Positions 6,824-14,010 of a stretch of 14,113 nt of DNA are shown one piece after another. A program made the translations under genes and the position numbers. This DNA is from Chloroflexota bacterium. GTDB taxonomy: Bacteria; Chloroflexota; Chloroflexia; Thermomicrobiales; UBA6265. Numbering within the stretch: position 1 is the stretch's first letter; every line of letters starts with the position of its first letter. The notes under the pieces were generated by a model. It saw only the letters and a program-made list of their open reading frames with translations. It did not search any database and was not told the origin of the DNA. The stretch lies in NCBI GenBank assembly GCA_023423795.1, contig JAFAEX010000222.1:1-14113 (forward strand), written 5' to 3'.

Positions 6824-7251
6824 TCCGCGTCGTCCTCGACACGAACGTCATCCTGTCCGGACTCGTCGGGTTCAATCGAGCCGGGAGCAAACCGGGGATC
6901 GTTCTGCGGGCGGCGGTAGCCGGCCGCTAGCGGGTCGTCATCTCGGATTGGATCTGGAACGAAGTACGAAACGGACTCGACATCCCGTACTTTCGAGAGA
7001 AGTTGGGGCCGCGCCGTGGGGCCTCGTTGATCCTGATCCTGGAGCGGCTATCCGATCACGTTCCCGAGGGCTATCCGATCCGCGCCGTGGCGCCGGATCC
7101 AAATGACGATCCGGTCATCGCAACCGCCGTGCATGGCGGAGCGGGAATCCTGGTCACCGGTGACCGCCGGCTCCAATCCGTTGAGCGCCACGGCGATATT
7201 GTCGTGCTCGGGATCGACGCATTTCTCGCGATTATCGGTACCCAGGATTGA
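6820..7251 (+). pseudogene. PIN-domain toxin, interrupted by in-frame TAG
   Basis: Read from the GTG at 6820, the frame starts VIRVVLDTNVILSG, a classic PIN opening, and runs to the TGA at 7249-7251. A TAG at 6928-6930 (codon 37) interrupts it. Beyond the stop the domain continues in the same frame, with acidic residues at the expected places: Asp7, Glu48 (WNEV), Asp96/97 (DPNDDP) and Asp115 (VTGD). The stop falls in GR-stop-RVVISD, where relatives usually have an aromatic residue, so one base change from a Tyr or Trp codon explains it. The full form would be about 143 aa, resembling the COG1569 type of PIN toxin, an RNase. The 36-aa first fragment cannot fold as a PIN domain. A sequencing error or readthrough cannot be excluded. 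Confidence 0.82.
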
Positions 7252-7254
7252 TCG

Positions 7255-7290
7255 CGGCGCGGGCGTTTCGCCGTTCAAACGCCCGCGCCG
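7255..7290. terminator. Strong hairpin between convergent genes
   Basis: A perfect 14-bp GC-rich stem (7255-7268 with 7277-7290) has an 8-nt loop CGCCGTTC. It begins 4 nt after the toxin stop codon and ends 37 nt before the stop of the convergent hydrolase gene. A real poly-T tract is lacking on both strands, but the position and stem strength favour a bidirectional terminator. Confidence 0.65.
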
Positions 7291-7327
7291 TCTCACGTTT
7301 GCCTGACATCCATCATCTGCGTGATGT

Positions 7328-9022
7328 CTACACCCCCAGCGCGAGCCCTTCGCTGCGCGGGTCGCTGCCGGCGGCGAGGACGCCGGTCTCCGGGTCGCGG
7401 GCGATCAGTTGCACCGCGCCGCGCGCTCCCCACGGGCCGAGGCGAACGACGGTGTGGCCGCGTGCTTCGAGGTCGGCGATGGCCTCGTCGCCGATGCGGT
7501 CCTCGACGCGCAGTTCGGCGGGCGCCCCGACTTCGGCCGGGTAGGTTGCCGGCCAAATCTGCCAGCGCGGCTGGGCGACCGCCTGCTGCACGTCCAGCCT
7601 GCCGTCGATCAGGCCGGTGATGGACTGGATGTTCCACTGCGGCTGGTAGTCGCCGCCGGGGGTGCCGCCGGCGAGCACCGGGGTGCCGTCCGGCGCGGCG
7701 ACGAGGTAGCAGTTCAGGGTGTGCATGGTCCGCTTGCCGGGCGCGAAGACGTTCGGGTGGCCCGGTTCGAGGCTGAAGCAGTGGCCGGCGCGGTTGTTGA
7801 GCAGGATGCCGGTGTCGCCGGCGACGAACCCGCTGCCGAACCAGTCCGACACCGAGAAGATGAGCGAGACCATCAGGCCGTCCCCGTCCACCACGCACAG
7901 CGAGGTCGTGTGGCCGTCGCTCATTGCGCCGGCGGGCAGGTCGGCGGTCGCCCGCACGGGGTCGATGGCGGCGAACCGCCCGGCGGCCCAATCCTTCGAG
8001 ATGAGGCGATCGACTGCCGCCGCGCCCTCGGGCGTGTCGGCCGCGTAGGCGTTGCGGTCGGCGAAGGCGGCGGCGAGGGCTTCTGCCCCGAGGTGGACGC
8101 CGTCGGCGGAGGTCAGCGCGCCCGGCCCGAGGTCGGCGTGTTCGAGGATGTTGAGCGCTTCCAGCACCACGAAGCCCTGCGTCGGCAGGCGCGTCTCGTG
8201 GACGGTGTAGCCCCGGTAGGTGGACGACAGTGGGGCGGTGACGTCGGTCGCGTGGTCGGCGAAGTCGTCGGCGGTGAGCGCGCCGCCGGCATCGGCGAGC
8301 GCGGCGGCGATGCGGCTGGCGATGCCGCCCCGGTAGAAGGCGTCCGCGCCGCCGCTGGCGACCTCGCCGATGGTGCGGGCGAGGTCGGTTTGCTTCAGCA
8401 GGTCGCCCGGCTTCGGGGCGCGCCCGCCGGGAAGGAAGACCGCCGCCGAGGCCGGGGTGCGGGCCAGCAGGTCCTGCCGCGCGTCGATGAACGCCGCGCC
8501 GAGGACCGAGAGCGGGAAGCCGTCGCGCGCGTAATTGATCGCCGGGGCGGCCAGTTGCGCGAACGGGCGGGTGCCGAAGCGGTCCAGCATGGCGAACGCG
8601 CCGGCGATGAACCCCGGCACGGCCGGCGAGAGCGCACCCTGCTGCGCCAGCACGCGGCGGCCGGTCGGGCTGGTTTCGCCGCGCTCGGCCATCCATTCGA
8701 GGGTGACGCCGGCGGGGCCGTTGCCGCTGCCCTGGAACGAGAGCAACTCGCCGGCGCCGGACGCGCCGGGGCCGGAGGGCCGGTGGACGACCGCGAACAG
8801 GTCGCCGCCGATGGAGCACATTGACGGCAGCACGACGGTGCCGACGAGTGCGGCGGCGATGGCCGCGTCCACCGCGTTTCCGCCGTCGGCGAGCACCGCG
8901 GCCCCGGCCGCCGAGATCAGGGGGTGGGCGCTGGCGATCGCGCCGCGCCGCGCCATCACCGGCGCGCCGGAAACGGACTCCGGGTCGCCGATCGGGCCGG
9001 AAACGGGAAAGCCGAGGGTCAC
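7328..9022 (-). CDS. Gamma-glutamyltransferase-family Ntn hydrolase
   Basis: The 564-aa product spans a whole GGT-type precursor, which self-cleaves into large and small subunits. The small subunit would begin at Thr372 in GHTTSLCVVDGDG (370-382), aligning with the TTHYSVVD nucleophile region of E. coli GGT. The GGTPGGDYQPQ loop (452-462) corresponds to the oxyanion loop. The N-terminal part has DGGNAVDAAIAAAL (46-59) and GGDLFAVV (72-79), typical of the family. The usual FRE-type arginine that holds the glutamate carboxylate is not evident (LSFQGSGNGPAG at 94-105), so the substrate may not be glutathione. No signal peptide is seen. The GTG at 9022 is chosen because AGGAG lies exactly 6 nt upstream; the ATG at 9070 would add 16 residues without a good site. 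A minus-strand promoter is visible upstream. Family assignment is secure; substrate is unknown. Confidence 0.9.
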   Translation of the reverse strand: MTLGFPVSGPIGDPESVSGAPVMARRGAIASAHPLISAAGAAVLADGGNAVDAAIAAALVGTVVLPSMCSIGGDLFAVVHRPSGPGASGAGELLSFQGSGNGPAGVTLEWMAERGETSPTGRRVLAQQGALSPAVPGFIAGAFAMLDRFGTRPFAQLAAPAINYARDGFPLSVLGAAFIDARQDLLARTPASAAVFLPGGRAPKPGDLLKQTDLARTIGEVASGGADAFYRGGIASRIAAALADAGGALTADDFADHATDVTAPLSSTYRGYTVHETRLPTQGFVVLEALNILEHADLGPGALTSADGVHLGAEALAAAFADRNAYAADTPEGAAAVDRLISKDWAAGRFAAIDPVRATADLPAGAMSDGHTTSLCVVDGDGLMVSLIFSVSDWFGSGFVAGDTGILLNNRAGHCFSLEPGHPNVFAPGKRTMHTLNCYLVAAPDGTPVLAGGTPGGDYQPQWNIQSITGLIDGRLDVQQAVAQPRWQIWPATYPAEVGAPAELRVEDRIGDEAIADLEARGHTVVRLGPWGARGAVQLIARDPETGVLAAGSDPRSEGLALGV

Positions 9023-9092
9023 GGGGATCTCCTGTTCCGTTGTGAGGCGGGAAGTGGTCGGCCGCGCCACGTCGGCCGGTCATTCTCGGGCA

Positions 9093-9121
9093 AGTAACCG
9101 GGAGCGGACGTCGGCTGTCAA
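9093..9121 (-). promoter_or_regulatory. Putative promoter of the GGT-family gene
   Basis: On the minus strand a perfect TTGACA (9121-9116) is followed after 17 nt by GTTACT (9098-9093), a 3-of-6 match to TATAAT. Transcription would start near 9086, giving a leader of about 65 nt before the GTG at 9022. Confidence 0.45.
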
Positions 9122-9213
9122 GCAAGGTTGCACCAGCCGTGGAGCGGATGCGTGCCCAGGCGGCGGCGCCTGCTTGCGATCCCGCTGTGATGACGGCTGG
9201 ACACCCCGCCCAC

Positions 9214-9284
9214 CGTCATCCCGAGCCGGTCGAGGGATCTCGTCCTTTTCTCTCGGCGCATCCCTCGACAGGTTCGGGATGACG
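9214..9284. repeat. REP-like imperfect palindrome
   Basis: The left arm 9214-9238 and right arm 9260-9284 are 25 bp each and pair at 23 of 25 positions. They share CGTCATCCCGA at the outer end and GTCGAGGGAT at the inner end, with a 21-nt loop. This is the size and shape of repetitive extragenic palindromes. I recall closely related GTCATCCCGA...CGAGGGAT sequences as dispersed intergenic repeats in many GC-rich genomes, but copy number here cannot be judged from one window. Confidence 0.75.
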
Positions 9285-9393
9285 TGAGCGCACGCCATCC
9301 AACGGCAGGCCGGAGCCGAATTCGAGCCCGTGCGGCGCGTCCCCCGGTCAGGCGATCCGCCCGGTATCATGCCGCGACGCCTCGTGCCGCCTG

Positions 9394-9417
9394 TTCGACC
9401 CCTCGACTGCTCGACTC
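9394..9417 (+). repeat. 8-bp-unit tract (TCGAC-core) before LigB-fold gene
   Basis: Three 8-bp units, TTCGACCC, CTCGACTG and CTCGACTC, are followed by GCCC, then CCGGAG, then the ATG at 9434. Positions 9402-9419 match the right arm of the inverted repeat at 5669-5686 with a single mismatch in 18. No inverted partner is evident close by. Confidence 0.65.
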
Positions 9418-9433
9418 GCCCCGGAGACGCCCC

Positions 9434-10315
9434 ATGCCGCTCGTGTTCGCCGCCGTCGCCCCGCACGGATTCCCGATCATCCCGGCGCTCAGCGACGACG
9501 CCGAGGGCGGGTTGGCCACCCGCGCCGCGATGGAGGCGTTGGGCCGCCGCGCGGCCGCCGCCGGGGTCGAGGTGCTGGTGGTCGCCGGGCCGCACGGCAT
9601 CCGGGTGGCGGGCGCCGTCTGCCTCGCCGACGTGGCGCGTGCCGCCGGCATCCTCCATTGGGAAGGCCGCTCGGTCGAGTTGAACGTCCCGCTCGACGGG
9701 CCGCTGACGGAGGCCATCGCGGCGGCGGCGCGGGCCGAGAACATCCCGGTGGCGATGGCCGGGTTCGCCGGCAACCAGCGCGACCAGAGCGCCGTCCCGC
9801 TCGACTGGGGCACGCTGACGCCGCTGTGGTTCCTCGGGCACGGCCGGAACATGGTCGGCTTGGGAGACGTGCTGGCCGACCCTCCGGCCGAGGACATCGG
9901 GCCGCCGGCCGTCATCGTCACGCCGTCGCGGGCGCTGCCGCGCGAGGTGCTGGTCGCCTTCGGGCGGGCGCTGGCCGACGCCGCCGGGGCCGATGCCCGC
10001 CGGATCGGGTTCGTCGCCTCCTGCGACTGGGGCCACGCCCACCGTGAGGACGGGCCGTACGGCTTCAGCCCGAAGGCCGCCGAGGTGGACGCGCTGGTGG
10101 TCGAGGCCATTCGCGCCGGCGAGCCGCTGCGGCTGATGACCCTATCCGACGAGGACGCGGCCGCCGCCGCCATCGACGGGCTGTGGCAAACCCTCGTGCT
10201 GGGCGGGGCGCTGGAGCGCGTGCCGATGCGCGCCGACGTGCTCTGCTACGAGGCCCCGACCTACTACGGCATGCTGACGGCGGTCTTCACCCCGGGCGAG
10301 CCTGCGGATGGATGA
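9434..10315 (+). CDS. Class III extradiol dioxygenase-like (LigB/Memo fold) protein
   Basis: The 293-aa product resembles LigB-type non-haem iron enzymes and the related Memo/AmmeMemoRadiSam B proteins. It opens with FAAVAPHGFPIIPAL (His11), then VVAGPHGIRV (His54), VPLDWGTLTPLWFL (121-134), SCDWGHAHREDGPYGFSPKA (196-215, His201 and His203) and YEAPTYYGMLTA (272-283, Glu273 as a possible third metal ligand). True members cleave catechol-type rings, whereas Memo relatives have lost that chemistry. No partner alpha subunit or aromatic pathway gene is present, so the substrate is unknown. The ATG at 9434 is preceded by GGAG at 8-nt spacing and gives the usual N-terminus. Its last 8 nt overlap the radC start, implying co-translation. 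The fold call is fairly sure; the enzymatic role is not. Confidence 0.8.
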   Translation: MPLVFAAVAPHGFPIIPALSDDAEGGLATRAAMEALGRRAAAAGVEVLVVAGPHGIRVAGAVCLADVARAAGILHWEGRSVELNVPLDGPLTEAIAAAARAENIPVAMAGFAGNQRDQSAVPLDWGTLTPLWFLGHGRNMVGLGDVLADPPAEDIGPPAVIVTPSRALPREVLVAFGRALADAAGADARRIGFVASCDWGHAHREDGPYGFSPKAAEVDALVVEAIRAGEPLRLMTLSDEDAAAAAIDGLWQTLVLGGALERVPMRADVLCYEAPTYYGMLTAVFTPGEPADG

Positions 10316-11471
10316 GTTCGACCCGTTCGGCCCGCTGCCGCCGCGCCGGATCGCCGGGCGCGGCGGCAGCGGGCCGCGCCCGGCGAAGGCCGAGCCGACG
10401 GTTACCGGGAACGAATCCACCGACACCGCGCCAATGGCGCCGGCTGCCGCCTCTCCGGCGGAATCCGCCCCACCTGCCCGGGAGCCCAACGGCGACGAAG
10501 GGGACGGCCCCGCGATCGCCGGCCGGCGCGGGCGGGCGCGGCGGGAGGCCCCGGGCCCGTCCTCCACAATGGACGGGACCACCGACTCCGGCTTCGATTC
10601 GGGCGGGCAGGCCGCACCGGACGTCGGCATCGCACCGCCGCGCCGCCGCCCGGCGTCTGAGCGGGATGCGGTGGCATCGCCAGCGCCCGCCGGCGCGACC
10701 GGCAACGGCGCTGAACACCTCGAAGGCTCCGGTGCGGTGCTGCCTCCGGAGCCGCTCGCGCCGGTGCGCGCGCCGGGCTACCGGCTGTCGGTCAAGGAGA
10801 TGGCGCCGGACGAGCGGCCCCGGGAGCGATTGAAACTGCGCGGGCCGCAGGCGCTCTCGGACGGCGACCTGCTGGCCATCCTGTTGAATACCGGCATCGT
10901 CGGGGAATCCGTGCTCGACGTGGCGCAGCGGGTCCTGGCGGAGCACGGCGGGCTGCGCGGCTTGATGCAGATGGACGTCGCCGAACTGGCCGCCGTGCGC
11001 GGGCTGGGCGACGCCAAGGCGGTCCGGCTCAAGGCGGCGCTGGAATTGGGCCGGCGCCTGGCCGCGCTCACCCCGGAAGCGCGGCCGCAGGTGACCGCGC
11101 CGGACGACGTCGCCAACCTGCTCGCGATCGAGATGGCCGCGCTGCCGCAGGAGCAGTTGCGCGCCGTGCTGCTTGACACCAAGCACCGGGTGCTGGCGAT
11201 CCGCACGGTCTACCAGGGGACGGTCAACCAGGCGCAGGTGCGGGTGGCCGAGGTGTTCCGGGACGCGATCCGGCAGAACGCGGTCGCGCTCGTCGCCGTC
11301 CACAACCACCCCTCGGGGGACCCGACGCCGTCGTCGGCCGACGTGGCGCTGACGGCCGAACTGTGCCGCGCCGGGCAGCTGCTGGGCATCGACCTGCTCG
11401 ACCACCTGATCATCGGGCAGGGGCGGTGGGTCTCGCTGCGGCGGCTCGGGCTGGGCTTCCCGACGCCGTAG
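10308..11471 (+). CDS. radC: RadC-family JAB/MPN protein with long disordered N-terminus
   Basis: The 387-aa product ends in a complete RadC-type unit. The family start is YRLSVKEMAPDERPRERL (158-175), followed by a UPF0758 helix-hairpin-helix part (about 184-252, with VRGLGDAKAVRLKAALELG at 230-248) and a JAB1/MPN metalloprotease-like domain with Glu315, HNHPSG (332-337, His332/His334) and Asp345. Despite the name, a role in DNA repair is unproven for this family. Residues 1-155 are Pro/Ala/Gly/Arg-rich with no recognisable domain and are probably disordered; ordinary RadC proteins are about 220-240 aa. The ATG at 10308 overlaps the previous gene by 8 nt and has only a weak ribosome-binding site, so initiation may depend on coupling. 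Internal ATGs at codons 43, 88 and 165 are alternatives, and the true start is uncertain. Confidence 0.9.
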   Translation: MDEFDPFGPLPPRRIAGRGGSGPRPAKAEPTVTGNESTDTAPMAPAAASPAESAPPAREPNGDEGDGPAIAGRRGRARREAPGPSSTMDGTTDSGFDSGGQAAPDVGIAPPRRRPASERDAVASPAPAGATGNGAEHLEGSGAVLPPEPLAPVRAPGYRLSVKEMAPDERPRERLKLRGPQALSDGDLLAILLNTGIVGESVLDVAQRVLAEHGGLRGLMQMDVAELAAVRGLGDAKAVRLKAALELGRRLAALTPEARPQVTAPDDVANLLAIEMAALPQEQLRAVLLDTKHRVLAIRTVYQGTVNQAQVRVAEVFRDAIRQNAVALVAVHNHPSGDPTPSSADVALTAELCRAGQLLGIDLLDHLIIGQGRWVSLRRLGLGFPTP

Positions 11472-11554
11472 GGCGCGCCGCGTCCGTGCCCGGCGGCCGA
11501 TCCGTCGTAGTATCGGCAGCGTTCGATTCGGCGGCGTTGGCGAGGAGCGGGGCG

Positions 11555-12349
11555 ATGGGCGGGCAGGCGACCGGCGGGGCGCTCGGATTCGGGGTGGCGG
11601 GGTCGCTCGACCACGGGGCGGTGGCCGAACTGGCCGCCGCCGCCGAACGGGCCGGGTACGCGACGTTTTGGGCGAACGACGTGCCCGGCGGCGAAGGGCT
11701 GGCGGCGCTGGCCGCCGCGGCGGCGGCGACGACCTCGATCGGGCTGGGCGTCGGGGTGATCCCGCTGGACCGCCAGCCCTCCGCGGTCATCGCTGGCCGG
11801 GTCGCCGAACTCGGGTTGCCGGCGGACCGGCTGCTGCTCGGGGTGGGCTCGGGCATGCCGGGCGGCGGGCTGGAGCGCGTGCGCGAGGGCGTGGCCGAGT
11901 TGCGGACGCTGACGACGGCCCGGATCGCGGTCGGCGCGCTCGGCCCGAAGATGTGCGCGCTGGCCGGCGAGGTGGCCGACGCGGTGCTGCTCAACTGGCT
12001 GACGCCGGGCCACGTCGCGCCGTCGGCCGCGCTGACGCTGGAGGCCGCGGCCGCCGCCGGGCGGCCCCGGCCGCGCATCGTCGGCTACGTGCGGGTGGCG
12101 CTGGACGAGGGAATGGAGCGGCTTAGGACCGAGGCGGGGCGGTACGCCTCGTACCCGGCCTACGCCGCCAACTTCGCCCGCATGGGCGCCAACGCGATCG
12201 AGACGACGGTGCACGGGCCGGACCGGGTGGCGATCCGCGCCGGACTCGCGCCCTACTTTGGGGAGCTGGACGAGACGGTCGTGCGCTGCATCGCCGCCGA
12301 CGAATCCCCGGAGGCATACCTCGAGGTGCTGCTGGCCGCCGCGCCGTAG
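11555..12349 (+). CDS. LLM-class (luciferase-like, F420/FMN) oxidoreductase
   Basis: The 264-aa product has the luciferase-like TIM-barrel signature: GFGVAGSLDHGAVAELAAAAERAGYATFWANDVPGG (11-46), TTSIGLGVGVIPLDRQPSAVIA (59-80), LLLGVGSGMPGG (93-104) and ARIAVGALGPKMCALAGEVADAVLLNWLTP (122-151). The last is the usual strand-loop before the flavin phosphate site. Members use FMN or coenzyme F420 for hydride transfer or oxygenation, and the cofactor cannot be told here. At 264 aa it is shorter than the common 290-340. The segment between about 104 and 120 is compressed compared with relatives, so the insertion region that shapes the substrate pocket seems reduced. The ATG at 11555 has GAGGAG 7 nt upstream; the frame extends 64 codons further back, but only inside radC. 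It lies 83 bp after radC and may form its own unit (TAGTAT at 11508-11513). Confidence 0.85.
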   Translation: MGGQATGGALGFGVAGSLDHGAVAELAAAAERAGYATFWANDVPGGEGLAALAAAAAATTSIGLGVGVIPLDRQPSAVIAGRVAELGLPADRLLLGVGSGMPGGGLERVREGVAELRTLTTARIAVGALGPKMCALAGEVADAVLLNWLTPGHVAPSAALTLEAAAAAGRPRPRIVGYVRVALDEGMERLRTEAGRYASYPAYAANFARMGANAIETTVHGPDRVAIRAGLAPYFGELDETVVRCIAADESPEAYLEVLLAAAP

Positions 12350-12681
12350 GGCGAGGAGGCGCGGCGTATCCGCCGGCGACAGAGCGGCGGCTCCCTCCTC
12401 CGTTGCGCACCCGCAATGGGGACAGGCCCGGCCGCTAGCATCGCCCTGCTGCCGTCGCGGCGCGCACGCACGTCGCTCCCAAGGGCTGGTACGACATCCG
12501 GCCATTCGCTGCCGTTTCGTCCGTCGGTGACGCCGTTCGTTCCCGGCATCGGGCACGGGAGGCTCCCTGCGGACGACGGGGCGCTGCTGCGGGGCGCAGC
12601 GGTATCGATCGCCCGGATTTCGTATCGAGCCGATCCGCACGGGGACGGCGCCCGTCCGCGGAGCTCGAATCGGCCGGGCGC
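12350..12681. other. 332-bp convergent intergenic region
   Basis: No gene is supportable between the LLM-class gene (plus) and the deaminase (minus). Two weak stems are visible. GAGGAGG (12353-12359) pairs with CCTCCTC (12394-12400) soon after the LLM stop. GGACGG (12643-12648) pairs with CCGTCC (12652-12657) about 25 nt after the deaminase stop. Either could aid termination, but neither has a T tract. Confidence 0.4.
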
Positions 12682-13761
12682 TCAGGCGGTCGTTCGTTCC
12701 GGCGCCAGCCCCAGCTCCTCCCGCAGCGCGGCGGTCTCGGCGGCGAACCCGGCGAGCAGGGCCGATTTCTCGTCGTCGGGCAGGAAACTGGCGCGGACGG
12801 CGTTGGCGGCGATGCGCTCCAGCCCAGCGGCGTCGTAGCCCCACTCCTGCGCCAGCACGCGGAACTCGCCGGTCAGCGTCGCGCCGAACAGCGGCGGGTC
12901 GTCGGAGTTGACCGTCAGCACCAACCCGGCCGCGTCGAGCAGCGGGAACGGGTGGTCGGCCAGCGTCGGCGTCACCCGGGTGCAGACGTTGCTGGTGGGG
13001 CAGACCTCCAGCGGCACCCCGGTTTCGGCGAGGTGGGCGACGAGGGCCGGATCGTCGATGGCGCGGATGCCGTGGCCGATCCGCTCCGCGCCGAGCAGCC
13101 GCAGCGAGTCCCAGATCGTCTCCGGCCCGGTGGTCTCCCCGGCGTGGGCGACGACGCGCAGTCCGGCATCGCGGGCGCGGGCGAACTCCTCGACGAAGAG
13201 CGACGGCGGAAACCCGACCTCGCCGCCGCCCAGCCCGAGGGCGACCACGCCGTCTTCGGGGTCCAGCGCGGTGATCCACTCCACCGTGCGCGCCACCGAG
13301 CGGTGCTCGGCCGGTTCGTCGCGCACGCCGTCGGCGATCCAGCGGATCTCGACGCCGTGGACATCGCGGGCGTGGCGGCGGCCGGCGTTCATGCCGGCCA
13401 GCATCTCGTGGAAGTCCAGCCCGCGCTTGCGGACATTGGTGGCCGGGTTGAAGTGGACTTCCATGTAGCGGACGTTCTGCGCCGCCGCGTCCTCGCCCAT
13501 TTCGCGCACGATCCGCTCGAAATCCTCCGGCGTGCGAAGGTTGGAGCAGACGGCGATGTAGCACTCGATGAAGTGGTCGAAGTCGGTGAAGGTGAAGAAC
13601 TCGGCCAGCCCGGCTTCGTCGGCGGCCGGGGCGGGCACGCGGTTCTTCTCGGCCAGGTCCAGCACGGTGCGCGGGCGCACGGAGCCTTCGAGGTGGACGT
13701 GGATCTCGGCCTTGGGCATCCGGGCGACGAAGGCGTCGAGGGCGGGCGGCAACGCGGGCAT
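12682..13761 (-). CDS. Adenosine deaminase-family protein (adenosine or adenine deaminase)
   Basis: The 359-aa product is a zinc amidohydrolase of the ADA/AMP deaminase superfamily, converting an aminopurine to its 6-oxo form with ammonia release. Metal ligands and catalytic residues are in place: HVHLEG (21-26, His21/His23), HAGETTGPETIWDSL (206-220, His206, Glu209), ERIGHGIRAI (226-235, His230) and VNSDDPPLFG (284-293, Asp287/288). The PKAEIHVHLEGS opening occurs in adenosine deaminases, type II adenine deaminases and aminodeoxyfutalosine deaminases, so the exact purine substrate is open. LFGATLTGEF (291-300) leans towards adenosine. The ATG at 13761 gives a normal N-terminus, with AAAGGA about 9 nt upstream; the 73 further open codons upstream are non-coding in character. 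It is a single-gene unit, divergent from the gene at 14011. A minus-strand TATCCT (13806-13801) may be its -10 box. Confidence 0.92.
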   Translation of the reverse strand: MPALPPALDAFVARMPKAEIHVHLEGSVRPRTVLDLAEKNRVPAPAADEAGLAEFFTFTDFDHFIECYIAVCSNLRTPEDFERIVREMGEDAAAQNVRYMEVHFNPATNVRKRGLDFHEMLAGMNAGRRHARDVHGVEIRWIADGVRDEPAEHRSVARTVEWITALDPEDGVVALGLGGGEVGFPPSLFVEEFARARDAGLRVVAHAGETTGPETIWDSLRLLGAERIGHGIRAIDDPALVAHLAETGVPLEVCPTSNVCTRVTPTLADHPFPLLDAAGLVLTVNSDDPPLFGATLTGEFRVLAQEWGYDAAGLERIAANAVRASFLPDDEKSALLAGFAAETAALREELGLAPERTTA

Positions 13762-13941
13762 GCGGTCGGGTCCTTTCGGGCGGCGGGAACTCCGGCGGGG
13801 AGGATAGCGCGCCGCGCGCCGTCCGGCGGTGCGGGAACGTCGGGCTCCGGTGGCCGGGGAAGGCGGATCTTCCCCCGCCGCGACCGGCGGCCGTTGTCGC
13901 CCGGGTTCCTCCTCGATCGCCGCTGCGACACGGGCGGACGG

Positions 13942-13971
13942 CTGACCGGACCCGCCCGTGCGGTGTAGAGT
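13942..13971 (+). promoter_or_regulatory. Putative promoter of the terminal gene
   Basis: CTGACC (13942-13947) and TAGAGT (13966-13971) are each a 4-of-6 match to the sigma-70 consensus, at 18-nt spacing. Transcription would start near 13978, about 33 nt before the ATG at 14011. Confidence 0.35.
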
Positions 13972-14010
13972 GCACCCCAAGCGTGTACGGACACGGCGGG
14001 GAGGGGAGCG

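Larger units (their letters stand above)
9023..9433. other. 411-bp divergent intergenic region
   Basis: This lies between the GGT-family gene (minus) and the LigB-fold gene (plus). It holds the ribosome-binding site and promoter of the former, a REP-like palindrome at 9214-9284, a TATCAT hexamer at 9364-9369 (possible plus-strand -10, no clear -35) and an 8-bp-unit tract at 9394-9417 just before the LigB-fold ribosome-binding site. No gene is supportable. The frame upstream of 9434 is open only because of GC bias. Confidence 0.6.

Noticed and set aside
7003..7251. Stand-alone 82-residue gene starting at TTG 7003
   Set aside because: It is in frame with the GTG at 6820 and is the C-terminal part of the interrupted PIN domain, with no ribosome-binding site of its own.
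9284..9433. 50-residue N-terminal extension of the LigB-fold protein
   Set aside because: The segment is Arg/Pro/Ala-rich and encoded by the palindrome edge and the 8-bp-unit tract. GGAG and a family-like start occur at 9434.
12350..12681. Small genes in the LLM/deaminase gap
   Set aside because: The open frames there lack ribosome-binding sites, have mixed low-complexity composition and overlap each other on both strands.
11210..13975. Very long minus-strand frame across radC, the LLM gene and the deaminase
   Set aside because: It is a shadow of three well-supported genes in other frames, lacks any domain of its own and results from high GC with few stops.
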